Assembly: GCF_003865075.1 (NCBI RefSeq)
Contig: NZ_BHWB01000004.1
Span: forward strand, 248,001 to 312,000
DNA from: Bacteroides faecalis
GTDB taxonomy: Bacteria > Bacteroidota > Bacteroidia > Bacteroidales > Bacteroidaceae
Length of the DNA: 64,000 bases
Direction of reading: 5' to 3'
Shown here in pieces: positions 1 through 8,042 of this stretch; position 1 is the stretch's first letter; each line of letters starts with the position of its first letter. The position numbers and the translations under genes were made by a program. The notes beneath the pieces are model-generated. The model made no database searches. It was not told the origin of the DNA and worked only from the letters and a program-made list of their open reading frames with translations.

Positions 1-51
1 TGATATAGTTACTAATAAAGTAGATGCAATTAAAATGTAATACTGTTTCAT
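1..51 (-). CDS. N-terminus of a probable efflux periplasmic adaptor (partial)
   Basis: Only the first 17 codons are in the window. The ATG lies at 49-51 on the minus strand and the peptide reads MKQYYILIASTLLVTIS, a basic start followed by a hydrophobic stretch typical of a signal peptide or lipoprotein leader. It begins 7 bases after the stop codon of the TolC-type gene, so it is very likely the last known member of the same operon. ABC ATPase plus permease plus TolC channel operons normally also carry an HlyD-type membrane fusion protein, which is the inferred identity. The sequence itself shows only the leader. Confidence 0.5.
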   Translation of the reverse strand, partial: MKQYYILIASTLLVTIS

Positions 52-58
52 GGCCTGC

Positions 59-1555
59 TTATTTTTTATCGATCATATCTTTCATTGGAACAATAGGACT
101 ATTTGTATCAAAGTCATATAATGAAAGAATTTTGAGGTTAAGTAATTCTATTCTGTAATTAATCAATGATTGCGTATAAGCGATTTTTTGATTTGAAAGC
201 TGAGTTTGGAATTGACTCATTTCCATACCGGTAATATCGCCCTCCCGATAACGAGTTTGATTCAAATCATAAGTCAATTGAGCGTTCTTCACATTCTGCT
301 CAGCAATCTTAATCTGTGTCCGTAGATTTTCAAGACTACGCCATACTTGACGGATATTCAGTTCAATATCCACTTTCTCTTCGTGAAATTCAAGCTCATT
401 TATCTGCTGTGCTATCTGTTGCGCTTTGATTCTAGCTCTTTTTTCCCCCCAATCAAAGATAGGAACAGAAAAACTGACTGAGACACGTGGATTTTGTGTC
501 GGATTATCAAACATCTTATTCAAATTCTTATTATCGCCAGTCAATCCGAAAGATACAGATATATCTCCTTTAAATTCATTCAAGGCCTTTGTCTTAATCA
601 TATCAAATTCCAGTTCCTTAGTTTTAATCTCACGCTGACGAAGTTCAAGACGTGACCCAAGTCCATGCGTAATAGCTTGCTCTAAATTTACTTGAATCGG
701 TTTAATATCAACTTCGGCAAACACAAGGATATCTTCATCCAGATTCATTCCCAGTGTCTGTTTGAGCTTGTCTTTTGCATTCTCCAGACTAACCAGCCTT
801 TCATCTACAGACGAACGTGCTGTGGCGAGATTCAATTCAGCTTGATAGAGCTCATCTTTGGCAGCCAAATCAGCTTCCACTTTATTTTTTTTAATCTCAT
901 AACTTTGCTGGACATTAACCAATTCTTCACGACTAATTTCCAGATTACTTTGCGCCATATAAACGGCATAAAACTGATCAGTAATACTTTTCTCCGTATT
1001 CAGACGTTGCAAAGCATAACTGATATTGGCATTTTCGTAATCATATTCAATCTGCTTCAATTCCATCTTTCGCTTGTTATAAGTGAAAATAGGCTGACTT
1101 AATTGCAGATAAAGATTATTACTAAATACTTGACTATTATTTTTCTTATCATCCCGAATTGAACTATTGTCCTGCCAACCGAATTTATTAATTAAAGAAA
1201 TAGTACCATCTGTCCATAAAATAGGCTGATCAATCTTAAAAGTACCATTCGTATTAAATGTTTCACCGGTATACCATTTCGAATTATAATTATCGAAAGA
1301 CCTGTCTTTGCTATAACTCACCGGCATCAAATCCAATGAAAACCGTGATTTCAAAGAAGCCTTCTGCGCAAGCAGATTCTGTTTATATCTCTCCAAATTC
1401 ATATGAGAGCTACGAAGAGAAGGACTGTTCTCTTGTGCAATCTCCATCGCTTTGTCAATCGTTAAAGGTATTTGTCCTTGCGATGGCAAGGCAAGTCCCA
1501 TAAAAGCTACGATAGTCAATAGCACCTTTTTTAATAGTTGTAAGTCACTTTGCAT
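59..1555 (-). CDS. TolC-family outer membrane efflux protein
   Basis: This 498-residue protein has a hydrophobic N-terminal leader (about residues 10-27) and then long, heptad-like, Gln/Asn/Leu-rich helical repeats, with two internally similar halves. That is the pattern of the outer membrane efflux protein family, which trimerises into an outer membrane barrel with a periplasmic alpha-helical tunnel. The length fits the family. It lies 22 bases downstream of the large permease gene and in front of a probable adaptor gene, so it should form the exit duct for the ABC exporter encoded upstream. The transported substrate cannot be told from sequence. Confidence 0.9.
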   Translation of the reverse strand: MQSDLQLLKKVLLTIVAFMGLALPSQGQIPLTIDKAMEIAQENSPSLRSSHMNLERYKQNLLAQKASLKSRFSLDLMPVSYSKDRSFDNYNSKWYTGETFNTNGTFKIDQPILWTDGTISLINKFGWQDNSSIRDDKKNNSQVFSNNLYLQLSQPIFTYNKRKMELKQIEYDYENANISYALQRLNTEKSITDQFYAVYMAQSNLEISREELVNVQQSYEIKKNKVEADLAAKDELYQAELNLATARSSVDERLVSLENAKDKLKQTLGMNLDEDILVFAEVDIKPIQVNLEQAITHGLGSRLELRQREIKTKELEFDMIKTKALNEFKGDISVSFGLTGDNKNLNKMFDNPTQNPRVSVSFSVPIFDWGEKRARIKAQQIAQQINELEFHEEKVDIELNIRQVWRSLENLRTQIKIAEQNVKNAQLTYDLNQTRYREGDITGMEMSQFQTQLSNQKIAYTQSLINYRIELLNLKILSLYDFDTNSPIVPMKDMIDKK

Positions 1556-1577
1556 ATAGTTTGCTGTTTTTTAATAA

Positions 1578-4500
1578 TTATCGTTTCACCAATTTTACCG
1601 CATCAGCTGTAACAGTTCTCAGCTTACATTCATCTGTCAGCACCACACTAATTGTGTCAGAATTGATAAAATAAGTACCAATCTGCTCCCAGCCATCATT
1701 AGCTTTCCTTAAATTAATATAAGCATCTTCCACACCATCATCATACATCACTTTAAAGTGATACTCCCCACGTGCACGATTATTCCATCGCAATTCATTA
1801 TCTTTGAATACGTGATAGTACAAATCATACTGACCGAACTCAGGCACAGGAACCTTCCACGTGGCAGTCTGACCACCGTTCCCACTTTTGATCACATAAG
1901 CCGATCGAATATATTTCCCATAATATTTTTCATTGGTCGTAGCTGTCCACTGCAAAGGCGGACGCCACCAAGGTGTACCGACATATTTAAAGGATGTGTT
2001 ATCCACCTCGTCCATCCATTTTGGTAAAAGTCCCACGACAGCAGGAGTTGAGAGAACAAAAAGAGTAGAATCTTCATTATCCACAATGACTTCCCCCGGC
2101 AATTCAAATGATGATTCCGGCAATGTATAAATACTGTCTTTAACTATCCTATTTTGTACTTGTTTAATATTACCGATAGATTGTTCAATCACATTGGGAA
2201 GATTTCCCGAAACCATCGTATTGATTTCAACCTTACGGATTTGTTCTTCCCAAATCGACACGAACTCTTTACTAGTGTGAGCAGGCATCTCGATTTTTTT
2301 ACTTGCTCTGGGATCTTCCACAGCTTGATTCCACCAGTCATTCTGACGAATATTAATATGAATAATTCCGTCATAATCCGAATTATTGCTAATCAACATT
2401 TTCAAAACAAAGAACTCCTCTCCACCCCTATTGGTAACTTTAGTTAATTCAGGAGTTCCAATAGAATAGAAAGGTAAAGGAGTCGTTTCTGTCCATTCTT
2501 TTAAAAAAGAACAAATATCCGCATTACCTATATTCCCCAGTGTGTCAAGCATATTCTCAAAATTTATATTCAAGAAAGTGTTGCGTTTCAGCAATGAATA
2601 CAATGAATCTCTGAAAGCCTTCACACCTATATTCATTTCAGGGACAGCAAAAAGCCGGCTTGCCTCCAGTCCAACGATATTATTTTGCAAATCACGTAGT
2701 TCGACATCAGCTAATAACTCTTTGAACGTATGCTTTTCCAACAATAGAATCGCTTTTTCATTATTACTAATACCATTGATTTCGCGCTCCCATCCCCTAT
2801 TCTCTGATTTTTTCTGCAAATACAATTCAATTACCCGATTAGCTACCGGCCATTCCGAAGAAAAAATATTATAACGAAAATTGTAGATCTGCGGAAAAAG
2901 AAAGTAAGGATTTGCTTCCGACGAAAGATTTCCCCGTCCCCTACTGCCTAATGAAAAATTATAATTGCCTTCTGATTGCATAAATGTCCATGCAAAGTTA
3001 TTAAATGTACGCATCTGAGCTTCCGCTTCGCCAATCTCACGATCACCACGTTTTGACCAACGGATGTGATCCTTCACTTCCCTTTTTACATCTAAATTCA
3101 ATAAGGATCCTTTCTCAGGAAATAATACCATTTCCGGCTGCATAGTTTCCTGCGCTTGCGACCAGGCACGTTCATAACTGGCAAACTGTACCGGTGTTTC
3201 CACGATGGAAAACCTTTTGAAAGGATATTCCAATTTATATTCTCGTCCCAACTGTTCTTTCAAATTACGTATGAGCCAAGGAATAGTATCTTGAATAGAA
3301 TCAAAAGCTGCCGTGAAATAATCATGATCTTCCAAATGCCAAATACTACATAAGATACTATCCGAATAAACACTTTTCTGCTGATAGTTTCCTATAATCA
3401 ATGAAATCGTTTGAGAAGGAAAGTCTCCTTTAAATGCATAAACTCCATGTTCATCACTTTTTCCTTCACCCTGAGAAAGAGGAATCAACCCCGGAAGAGG
3501 TTTAACCTTTAAATTATAATTACTAAAATAAGTTTGTTGCCAATCTGGATTCTTATCACTATAACCTGTTCCCGCGCGAGGATACCAATATGTTTCAGGA
3601 GTCAGCAATAAATAATTCTTTGTTTGGAAACAGTACTGTTTATCTATATTAAACAAAAACTTCTTTCTGGGAGCCTGCAGCATCTCTGGCGGAATATCCA
3701 GATAACAAAACGATTTATCTATTTGCCCGTCATATTCGAATGTCACAGAAGCGGTATCTCCTTTTGCTACATCAGTTCCGAAATCCACTAATACAATTTG
3801 CCTGTCACGTTTGAATTCAAGCGGATGTTCCCCAGAATGAACCGAACGAATATTTAAACCGGGATTCAAACAAAACGTAAATACATTTGAAGACTCCAAG
3901 GCAGTTCCTGTCATTGTAACCTCCGAAGAAAAGTTATCAAGATGTTGATCTACCGAAAGATCGTATTGATATATAGCCATTTTCGGAGTAGCAACATATT
4001 GATTATTAATATTCGTATACATCGCTCGTATATCACTTTGATATAAAATGGAATGTATATGCCAATACCCCGATGTGCAACTCAACAGAATAACACCGAA
4101 AGCAAGCAACATCCATGAAACATTACTTCGGGAAGAGTTTGGCAAACGACGGAATAGGCATATTGTAAAAAAGACAAATGCCAATCCGGCAAATAAATAG
4201 ATAGCCCGATGATTTAAGATCACTCCCAAATTGGAAAATCCTACAATAGTAGATTTCACCAAAGGAAGACTATAGGCCATATAATCAAAAAGATAATAGA
4301 ACTTATCTTCAATATAGAAAACCGTCAATCCGATATAACCTAATAATATTACGAATGTTAGTGCCTGATTTTTCAAAACCAACATTAGAAAAATAGACAA
4401 TCCAATAATAAAAATAAGAGTAGGTACACTGATTAACAGAAAATAAATGATGTAGGACATCCAATCCACTTCTCCTGCTGTCAAATTAAATGCTGCTGTA

Positions 4501-4886
4501 ATACCTATAACAATTAAGTTCAGGATCAAAAAGACACGTAGATTTCCCCAAATCTTACCAATAACATATTCTGCATTACTTAATGGACGAACATAAAAAA
4601 CTTCCGATGTATCCAACTTTTTGTCCCTTTTCAAAAAATCAGAAGCCAAAAAGATTGCTATGACAGCCTGTCCTGTATTCAATAACAATAAAATTAAATA
4701 AGGAATATTTGACGGGATAGATGTAGCAATCCATAAACCTCCCATATCTTCCGACACGAATAACTGGAAATTTAAAAAAGCAATGATACCTACAGCGAGC
4801 ACTGTAAATACCCTAAAGAACCAACTTCTTATTAATAATTTGCTTTCATATTTTGCTACTGATTGTATATTAGATATAAAAGTCAT
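1578..4886 (-). CDS. ABC-2 type permease fused to M1-peptidase-like and golvesin-like domains
   Basis: At 1102 residues this is far larger than a plain ABC-2 permease. Residues 1-270 hold about six or seven hydrophobic segments, the membrane domain. A large extracytoplasmic part follows that resembles the fold of M1 aminopeptidases, as in known permease/M1 fusions, but I find no HEXXH zinc motif, so peptidase activity is unlikely. The last roughly 115 residues (WRPPLQW onward, ending VTADAVKLVKR) resemble the golvesin C-terminal-like domain also seen in the amidase at 10215-13112. It sits 15 bases downstream of its ATPase gene and before the TolC gene. Possible roles are cell-envelope export or an envelope-sensing transporter. 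Confidence 0.8.
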   Translation of the reverse strand: MTFISNIQSVAKYESKLLIRSWFFRVFTVLAVGIIAFLNFQLFVSEDMGGLWIATSIPSNIPYLILLLLNTGQAVIAIFLASDFLKRDKKLDTSEVFYVRPLSNAEYVIGKIWGNLRVFLILNLIVIGITAAFNLTAGEVDWMSYIIYFLLISVPTLIFIIGLSIFLMLVLKNQALTFVILLGYIGLTVFYIEDKFYYLFDYMAYSLPLVKSTIVGFSNLGVILNHRAIYLFAGLAFVFFTICLFRRLPNSSRSNVSWMLLAFGVILLSCTSGYWHIHSILYQSDIRAMYTNINNQYVATPKMAIYQYDLSVDQHLDNFSSEVTMTGTALESSNVFTFCLNPGLNIRSVHSGEHPLEFKRDRQIVLVDFGTDVAKGDTASVTFEYDGQIDKSFCYLDIPPEMLQAPRKKFLFNIDKQYCFQTKNYLLLTPETYWYPRAGTGYSDKNPDWQQTYFSNYNLKVKPLPGLIPLSQGEGKSDEHGVYAFKGDFPSQTISLIIGNYQQKSVYSDSILCSIWHLEDHDYFTAAFDSIQDTIPWLIRNLKEQLGREYKLEYPFKRFSIVETPVQFASYERAWSQAQETMQPEMVLFPEKGSLLNLDVKREVKDHIRWSKRGDREIGEAEAQMRTFNNFAWTFMQSEGNYNFSLGSRGRGNLSSEANPYFLFPQIYNFRYNIFSSEWPVANRVIELYLQKKSENRGWEREINGISNNEKAILLLEKHTFKELLADVELRDLQNNIVGLEASRLFAVPEMNIGVKAFRDSLYSLLKRNTFLNINFENMLDTLGNIGNADICSFLKEWTETTPLPFYSIGTPELTKVTNRGGEEFFVLKMLISNNSDYDGIIHINIRQNDWWNQAVEDPRASKKIEMPAHTSKEFVSIWEEQIRKVEINTMVSGNLPNVIEQSIGNIKQVQNRIVKDSIYTLPESSFELPGEVIVDNEDSTLFVLSTPAVVGLLPKWMDEVDNTSFKYVGTPWWRPPLQWTATTNEKYYGKYIRSAYVIKSGNGGQTATWKVPVPEFGQYDLYYHVFKDNELRWNNRARGEYHFKVMYDDGVEDAYINLRKANDGWEQIGTYFINSDTISVVLTDECKLRTVTADAVKLVKR

Positions 4887-4901
4887 AACAGCATATCATG
4901 T

Positions 4902-5795
4902 TTAGTCGTTAGTCCAAAGGTTTAATTGATTCTCCATATAATACACATAAGCATGTTCCAAATTGGGGGGAAACGGCTCTACTTCATATCCTTCTACTTT
5001 ATCAGCAACTACTTGTACCTCCCAACCCGTACCCGATGGAATAGTAGAGATTACCGGATATTTTTTATCAATCTCATGCAACTGGTCACCATTAGCTTTA
5101 ATCCTCCATACTTTACCCTCTGCAATCTTCAGCATTTCTTGTGGAGAACCATTAAAAGAAACTTGTCCCCGGTTCATTAAAGCCATATTATTACAGGTAC
5201 TGGAAATATCACCAACAATGTGGGTAGATAAAATAATAGTTACGTCATTCTCACTTACCTCAGAAAGAAGATTACGGAAACGGATACGCTCTTCCGGGTC
5301 AAGTCCGGTAGTAGGTTCATCTACAATAATTACTTTTGGGTGATGTATCAAAGCTTGTGCAATTCCTAACCGGCGTTTCATACCTCCGGATAATTTATTA
5401 GCATATCGTTCACGAACGTCAAACAGTCCTACATTTTCGAGCATTTCATCGACAGCCTGTTTTCTTTGTCTGCTATGGGTCATTCCAGACAGGCGAGCCG
5501 CATAATCAAGGAATTCATACGTCTTATATTTAGCAAAGAAACGAAAATCCTGAGGCAAATATCCCAGAATAGCACGTATTTCTTTTCGCTGCTTCATCAA
5601 ATCGTATCCACATATTTCTACTTGTCCGGAAGTCGGCTCCATAAGAGCTACAAGGATACGCATTAAAGTAGATTTACCTGCACCGTTAGGTCCCAATAAA
5701 CCAAACATCCCTGCCGGGATTTCTAGATTAACATCTTTCAATGCATGATTTCCGTTTGGATATATTTTATTGAGGTTTTTAATAATTATACTCAT
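4902..5795 (-). CDS. ABC transporter ATP-binding protein
   Basis: This 297-residue cytoplasmic ATPase powers the permease encoded just downstream. Visible motifs are the Walker A loop GPNGAGKST near residue 35, the signature LSGGMKRR, and the Walker B stretch VIIVDEPTTGLDPEER followed by the switch histidine in STH. The last 80 residues form a C-terminal extension common in drug- and antibiotic-type exporters. It is the first gene of a four-gene minus-strand operon with 10- to 25-base spacers, so one promoter at about 5830-5864 probably serves all of them. Confidence 0.93.
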   Translation of the reverse strand: MSIIIKNLNKIYPNGNHALKDVNLEIPAGMFGLLGPNGAGKSTLMRILVALMEPTSGQVEICGYDLMKQRKEIRAILGYLPQDFRFFAKYKTYEFLDYAARLSGMTHSRQRKQAVDEMLENVGLFDVRERYANKLSGGMKRRLGIAQALIHHPKVIIVDEPTTGLDPEERIRFRNLLSEVSENDVTIILSTHIVGDISSTCNNMALMNRGQVSFNGSPQEMLKIAEGKVWRIKANGDQLHEIDKKYPVISTIPSGTGWEVQVVADKVEGYEVEPFPPNLEHAYVYYMENQLNLWTND

Positions 5796-5829
5796 GACGT
5801 GTTTTTATGTCCTATGTTGTAATAGGCGT

Positions 5830-5863
5830 TAAAGATAGACTTTATTTACATAAAATAAACGAA
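5830..5863 (-). promoter_or_regulatory. Probable promoter of the ABC efflux operon
   Basis: On the minus strand TATCTTTA (5830-5837) matches the Bacteroides -7 consensus TAnnTTTG at all but the last base. A TTCG (5860-5863) lies 22 bases further upstream, in the place of the -33 TTTG. The start codon of the ATPase is at 5795. Confidence 0.45.
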
Positions 5864-5962
5864 AAACATTACTATTAACTTATATTAGTAGTACAACGAT
5901 CTTTCGAAACCCTCCATTTTAGCACATTGAGTAAATCAAATACAACAAATTTAATACATCTT

Positions 5963-6132
5963 CCCTGCGTTACCAGGTAATTACAGGGTTGTCCGTAGCC
6001 ATAAAATTTGATAAATAAACAAAATTTTGTAACGAAAATAATAAATTTCATCTTTCTGTATAAAGATGAAAGAGTAACTCTTCATCCGCTTTCTACCTAT
6101 GTATAAAAGATACAGGAAGAAAGTGAAGAGTT
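5963..6132. other. Three inverted repeats in a 441-base divergent gap
   Basis: The gap 5796-6236 separates divergent genes and contains no recognisable ORF. It holds three potential hairpins: CCCTG (5963-5967) with CAGGG (5984-5988); TTTCATCTTT (6046-6055) with AAAGATGAAA (6062-6071); and a 57-base imperfect palindrome (6076-6132) whose arms AACTCTTCA and TGAAGAGTT are followed inward by CTTTCT/AGAAAG, CCT/AGG and GTAT/ATAC. No gene ends here on either strand, so these are not ordinary gene terminators. They could be a small RNA, its terminator, or regulatory structure. Confidence 0.45.
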
Positions 6133-6163
6133 GAATAACATTTTAAACATTTCACTTCATTTA

Positions 6164-6195
6164 TTCGTCAGAATCAAAGAAAGTCTCTATCTTTA
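6164..6195 (+). promoter_or_regulatory. Probable promoter for the 6237 gene
   Basis: TTCG (6164-6167), a 20-base spacer and TATCTTTA (6188-6195) approximate the Bacteroides -33/-7 pair. The first codon is 41 bases downstream of the -7 box. Confidence 0.45.
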
Positions 6196-6236
6196 CACAA
6201 ATTATTTTCTATTATTCACTACTAAATGTAAATATT

Positions 6237-6506
6237 ATGGCAAGTAGAAGAGAGCTCAAGAAAAACGTAAATTATATTGCTGGAGAATTATTCACCGAAT
6301 GTTTGATCAACAGCATGTTTATCCCTGGTACTGATAAAGCTAAGGCCGATGAGATTATGGCGGATATTCTGAAAATGCAGGATGAATTTATCAGCCGCAT
6401 CAGTCATACCGAACCCGGAAATATAAAAGGTTTTTACAAGAAATTCCGAGCAGACTTTAATGCAAAAAAGAACGAGATTATTGACGCTATCGGAAAATTG
6501 AACTAA
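6237..6506 (+). CDS. Conserved hypothetical protein, 89 residues
   Basis: This small, charged, mostly helical, soluble protein starts MASRRELKKN and has no signal peptide or membrane segment. I do not recognise a characterised family, although the even codon use and the promoter in front support a real gene. It is followed after 8 bases by an acyltransferase gene, so the two are probably co-transcribed. No function can be read from the sequence. Confidence 0.8.
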   Translation: MASRRELKKNVNYIAGELFTECLINSMFIPGTDKAKADEIMADILKMQDEFISRISHTEPGNIKGFYKKFRADFNAKKNEIIDAIGKLN

Positions 6507-6514
6507 AAGACAGG

Positions 6515-7069
6515 ATGAAGAAAGCCATTTATAGCTTTATCTATTACCGCCTTTTAGGCTGGAAGACAAACGTTACGGTACCTAATTATGATAAATGTGT
6601 AGTCTGTGCCGCCCCACATACAACGAACTTAGATTTATTTATTGGGAAACTGTTTTATGGAGCTGTTGGCCGTAAAACCAGTTTTATGATGAAAAAAGAA
6701 TGGTTCTTTTTCCCGTTAGGGCTTCTTTTTAAGGCAGTAGGCGGGATTCCTGTAGATCGGGGACGAAAGACTTCATTGGTAGACCAAATGGCAAAACGTT
6801 TTGCCGAAAACAAAAAGTTTCATTTAGCTATTACACCCGAAGGAACTCGTAAGGCAAATCCGCATTGGAAAAAAGGATTTTATTATATCGCTCTCAAAGC
6901 ACAAGTGCCTATCGTACTGATTGGTATTGATTATGAGACGAAAACGATTTCAGCAACAAAAGCAATTATGCCTTCAGGTGATATTAATAAAGATATGCGA
7001 GAAATTAAACTCTATTTCAAAGATTTCAAAGGGAAATATCCTGAGAATTTTGTACTTGGAGATATATAA
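6515..7069 (+). CDS. Small 1-acyl-glycerol-3-phosphate-type acyltransferase
   Basis: This 184-residue protein of the PlsC/GPAT acyltransferase superfamily has motif I HTTNLD (the HX4D catalytic pair, about residues 32-37), motif II GGIPVDRG and motif III TPEGTRK. The enzyme class moves an acyl chain to a glycerol-phosphate or related acceptor at the inner membrane. It is shorter than canonical PlsC (compare the 251-residue copy at 36143-36898) and belongs to the short GlmS-region type common in Bacteroidetes, so the acceptor is uncertain. It is probably in an operon with the gene before it and the amidase after it. Confidence 0.85.
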   Translation: MKKAIYSFIYYRLLGWKTNVTVPNYDKCVVCAAPHTTNLDLFIGKLFYGAVGRKTSFMMKKEWFFFPLGLLFKAVGGIPVDRGRKTSLVDQMAKRFAENKKFHLAITPEGTRKANPHWKKGFYYIALKAQVPIVLIGIDYETKTISATKAIMPSGDINKDMREIKLYFKDFKGKYPENFVLGDI

Positions 7070-7116
7070 TTTCGTCATGGAAGACTTTGAAGGAAAATTA
7101 CTAATAAACCAATGAT

Positions 7117-7893
7117 ATGGATTCCATTCGAATTTCTATCATACAAACCAATATCGTTTGGGAAAATAAAGAGGAAAATCTCCGTTTGCTCCACAAGAAA
7201 CTGAAAAGTCTCTGTGGAACAACGGAGATTGTTGTTTTACCGGAGATGTTCTCCACAGGATTCAGCATGCAAAGCGAGATTCTAGCTGAGCCTATTACCG
7301 GTACTACTATAATTACACTCAAACAATGGGCCTCTCTATACCAAGTAGCTATCTGCGGAAGTTATATAGCAGAAGACAAAGGACATTTTTACAACCGGGC
7401 TTTTTTTCTTACTCCCGAAGGAGAAGAATATTATTATGACAAGCGCCATTTATTTCGTATGGGACAAGAAAGTGAACATTTCTCCGCCGGAAATAAACGA
7501 CTTATAATTTCTTATTTAGGATGGAATATTTGTCTGCTTGTATGTTATGACTTACGTTTCCCGGTATGGAGCCGGAACGTGAATAACGAATATGATTTAT
7601 TGATATATGTAGCAAACTGGCCGATACCCCGTCGTCTGGCCTGGGATACATTGCTGCGTGCGCGGGCATTGGAAAATCAATGTTATGTATGCGGTGTCAA
7701 TAGAATAGGTACAGACGGATATCATCTTCATTACAATGGAGGCAGTGTCGTTTATTCAGCTCTTGGAGAAGAAATTACTTCGCTTCCTGACGGACAGAAC
7801 GACAGCACTACCGTTACTATCAATCTAACAACTCTTCAGAGATTCAGAGAAAAATTTCCAGTCTGGAAAGATGCAGACTTGTTCCAACTGTGA
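7117..7893 (+). CDS. Nitrilase-superfamily amidase (omega-amidase/YafV type)
   Basis: This 258-residue carbon-nitrogen hydrolase shows the Glu-Lys-Cys triad: Glu in LPEMFSTGF (about residue 43), Lys in YYDKRHLF, and Cys in LLVCYDLRFP. The motif spacing and the RMGQESEHF segment are like E. coli YafV and mammalian Nit2, omega-amidases that hydrolyse alpha-ketoglutaramate or ketosuccinamate and so act in metabolite repair of transamination products. It is cytoplasmic with no signal peptide, and lies 47 bases after the acyltransferase gene. Confidence 0.88.
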   Translation: MDSIRISIIQTNIVWENKEENLRLLHKKLKSLCGTTEIVVLPEMFSTGFSMQSEILAEPITGTTIITLKQWASLYQVAICGSYIAEDKGHFYNRAFFLTPEGEEYYYDKRHLFRMGQESEHFSAGNKRLIISYLGWNICLLVCYDLRFPVWSRNVNNEYDLLIYVANWPIPRRLAWDTLLRARALENQCYVCGVNRIGTDGYHLHYNGGSVVYSALGEEITSLPDGQNDSTTVTINLTTLQRFREKFPVWKDADLFQL

Positions 7894-7976
7894 ATCTTAA
7901 TAAAACAAATGTTAAAAACGAATTATTACGGCAACAATACCTAAAAGTTAGTAGTTAATTATATAGACTTCTTTTG

Positions 7977-7984
7977 TATCTTTG
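7977..7984 (+). promoter_or_regulatory. -7 box for the NagB-like fusion gene
   Basis: TATCTTTG is a perfect match to TAnnTTTG, 58 bases before the start codon. No convincing -33 TTTG is visible at the expected 19-21 base distance. Confidence 0.5.
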
Positions 7985-8042
7985 TCGTTAGAAAAATACA
8001 CTCGTAAGGACTTTAATCTTACATAACTTAATTAACAACTTT

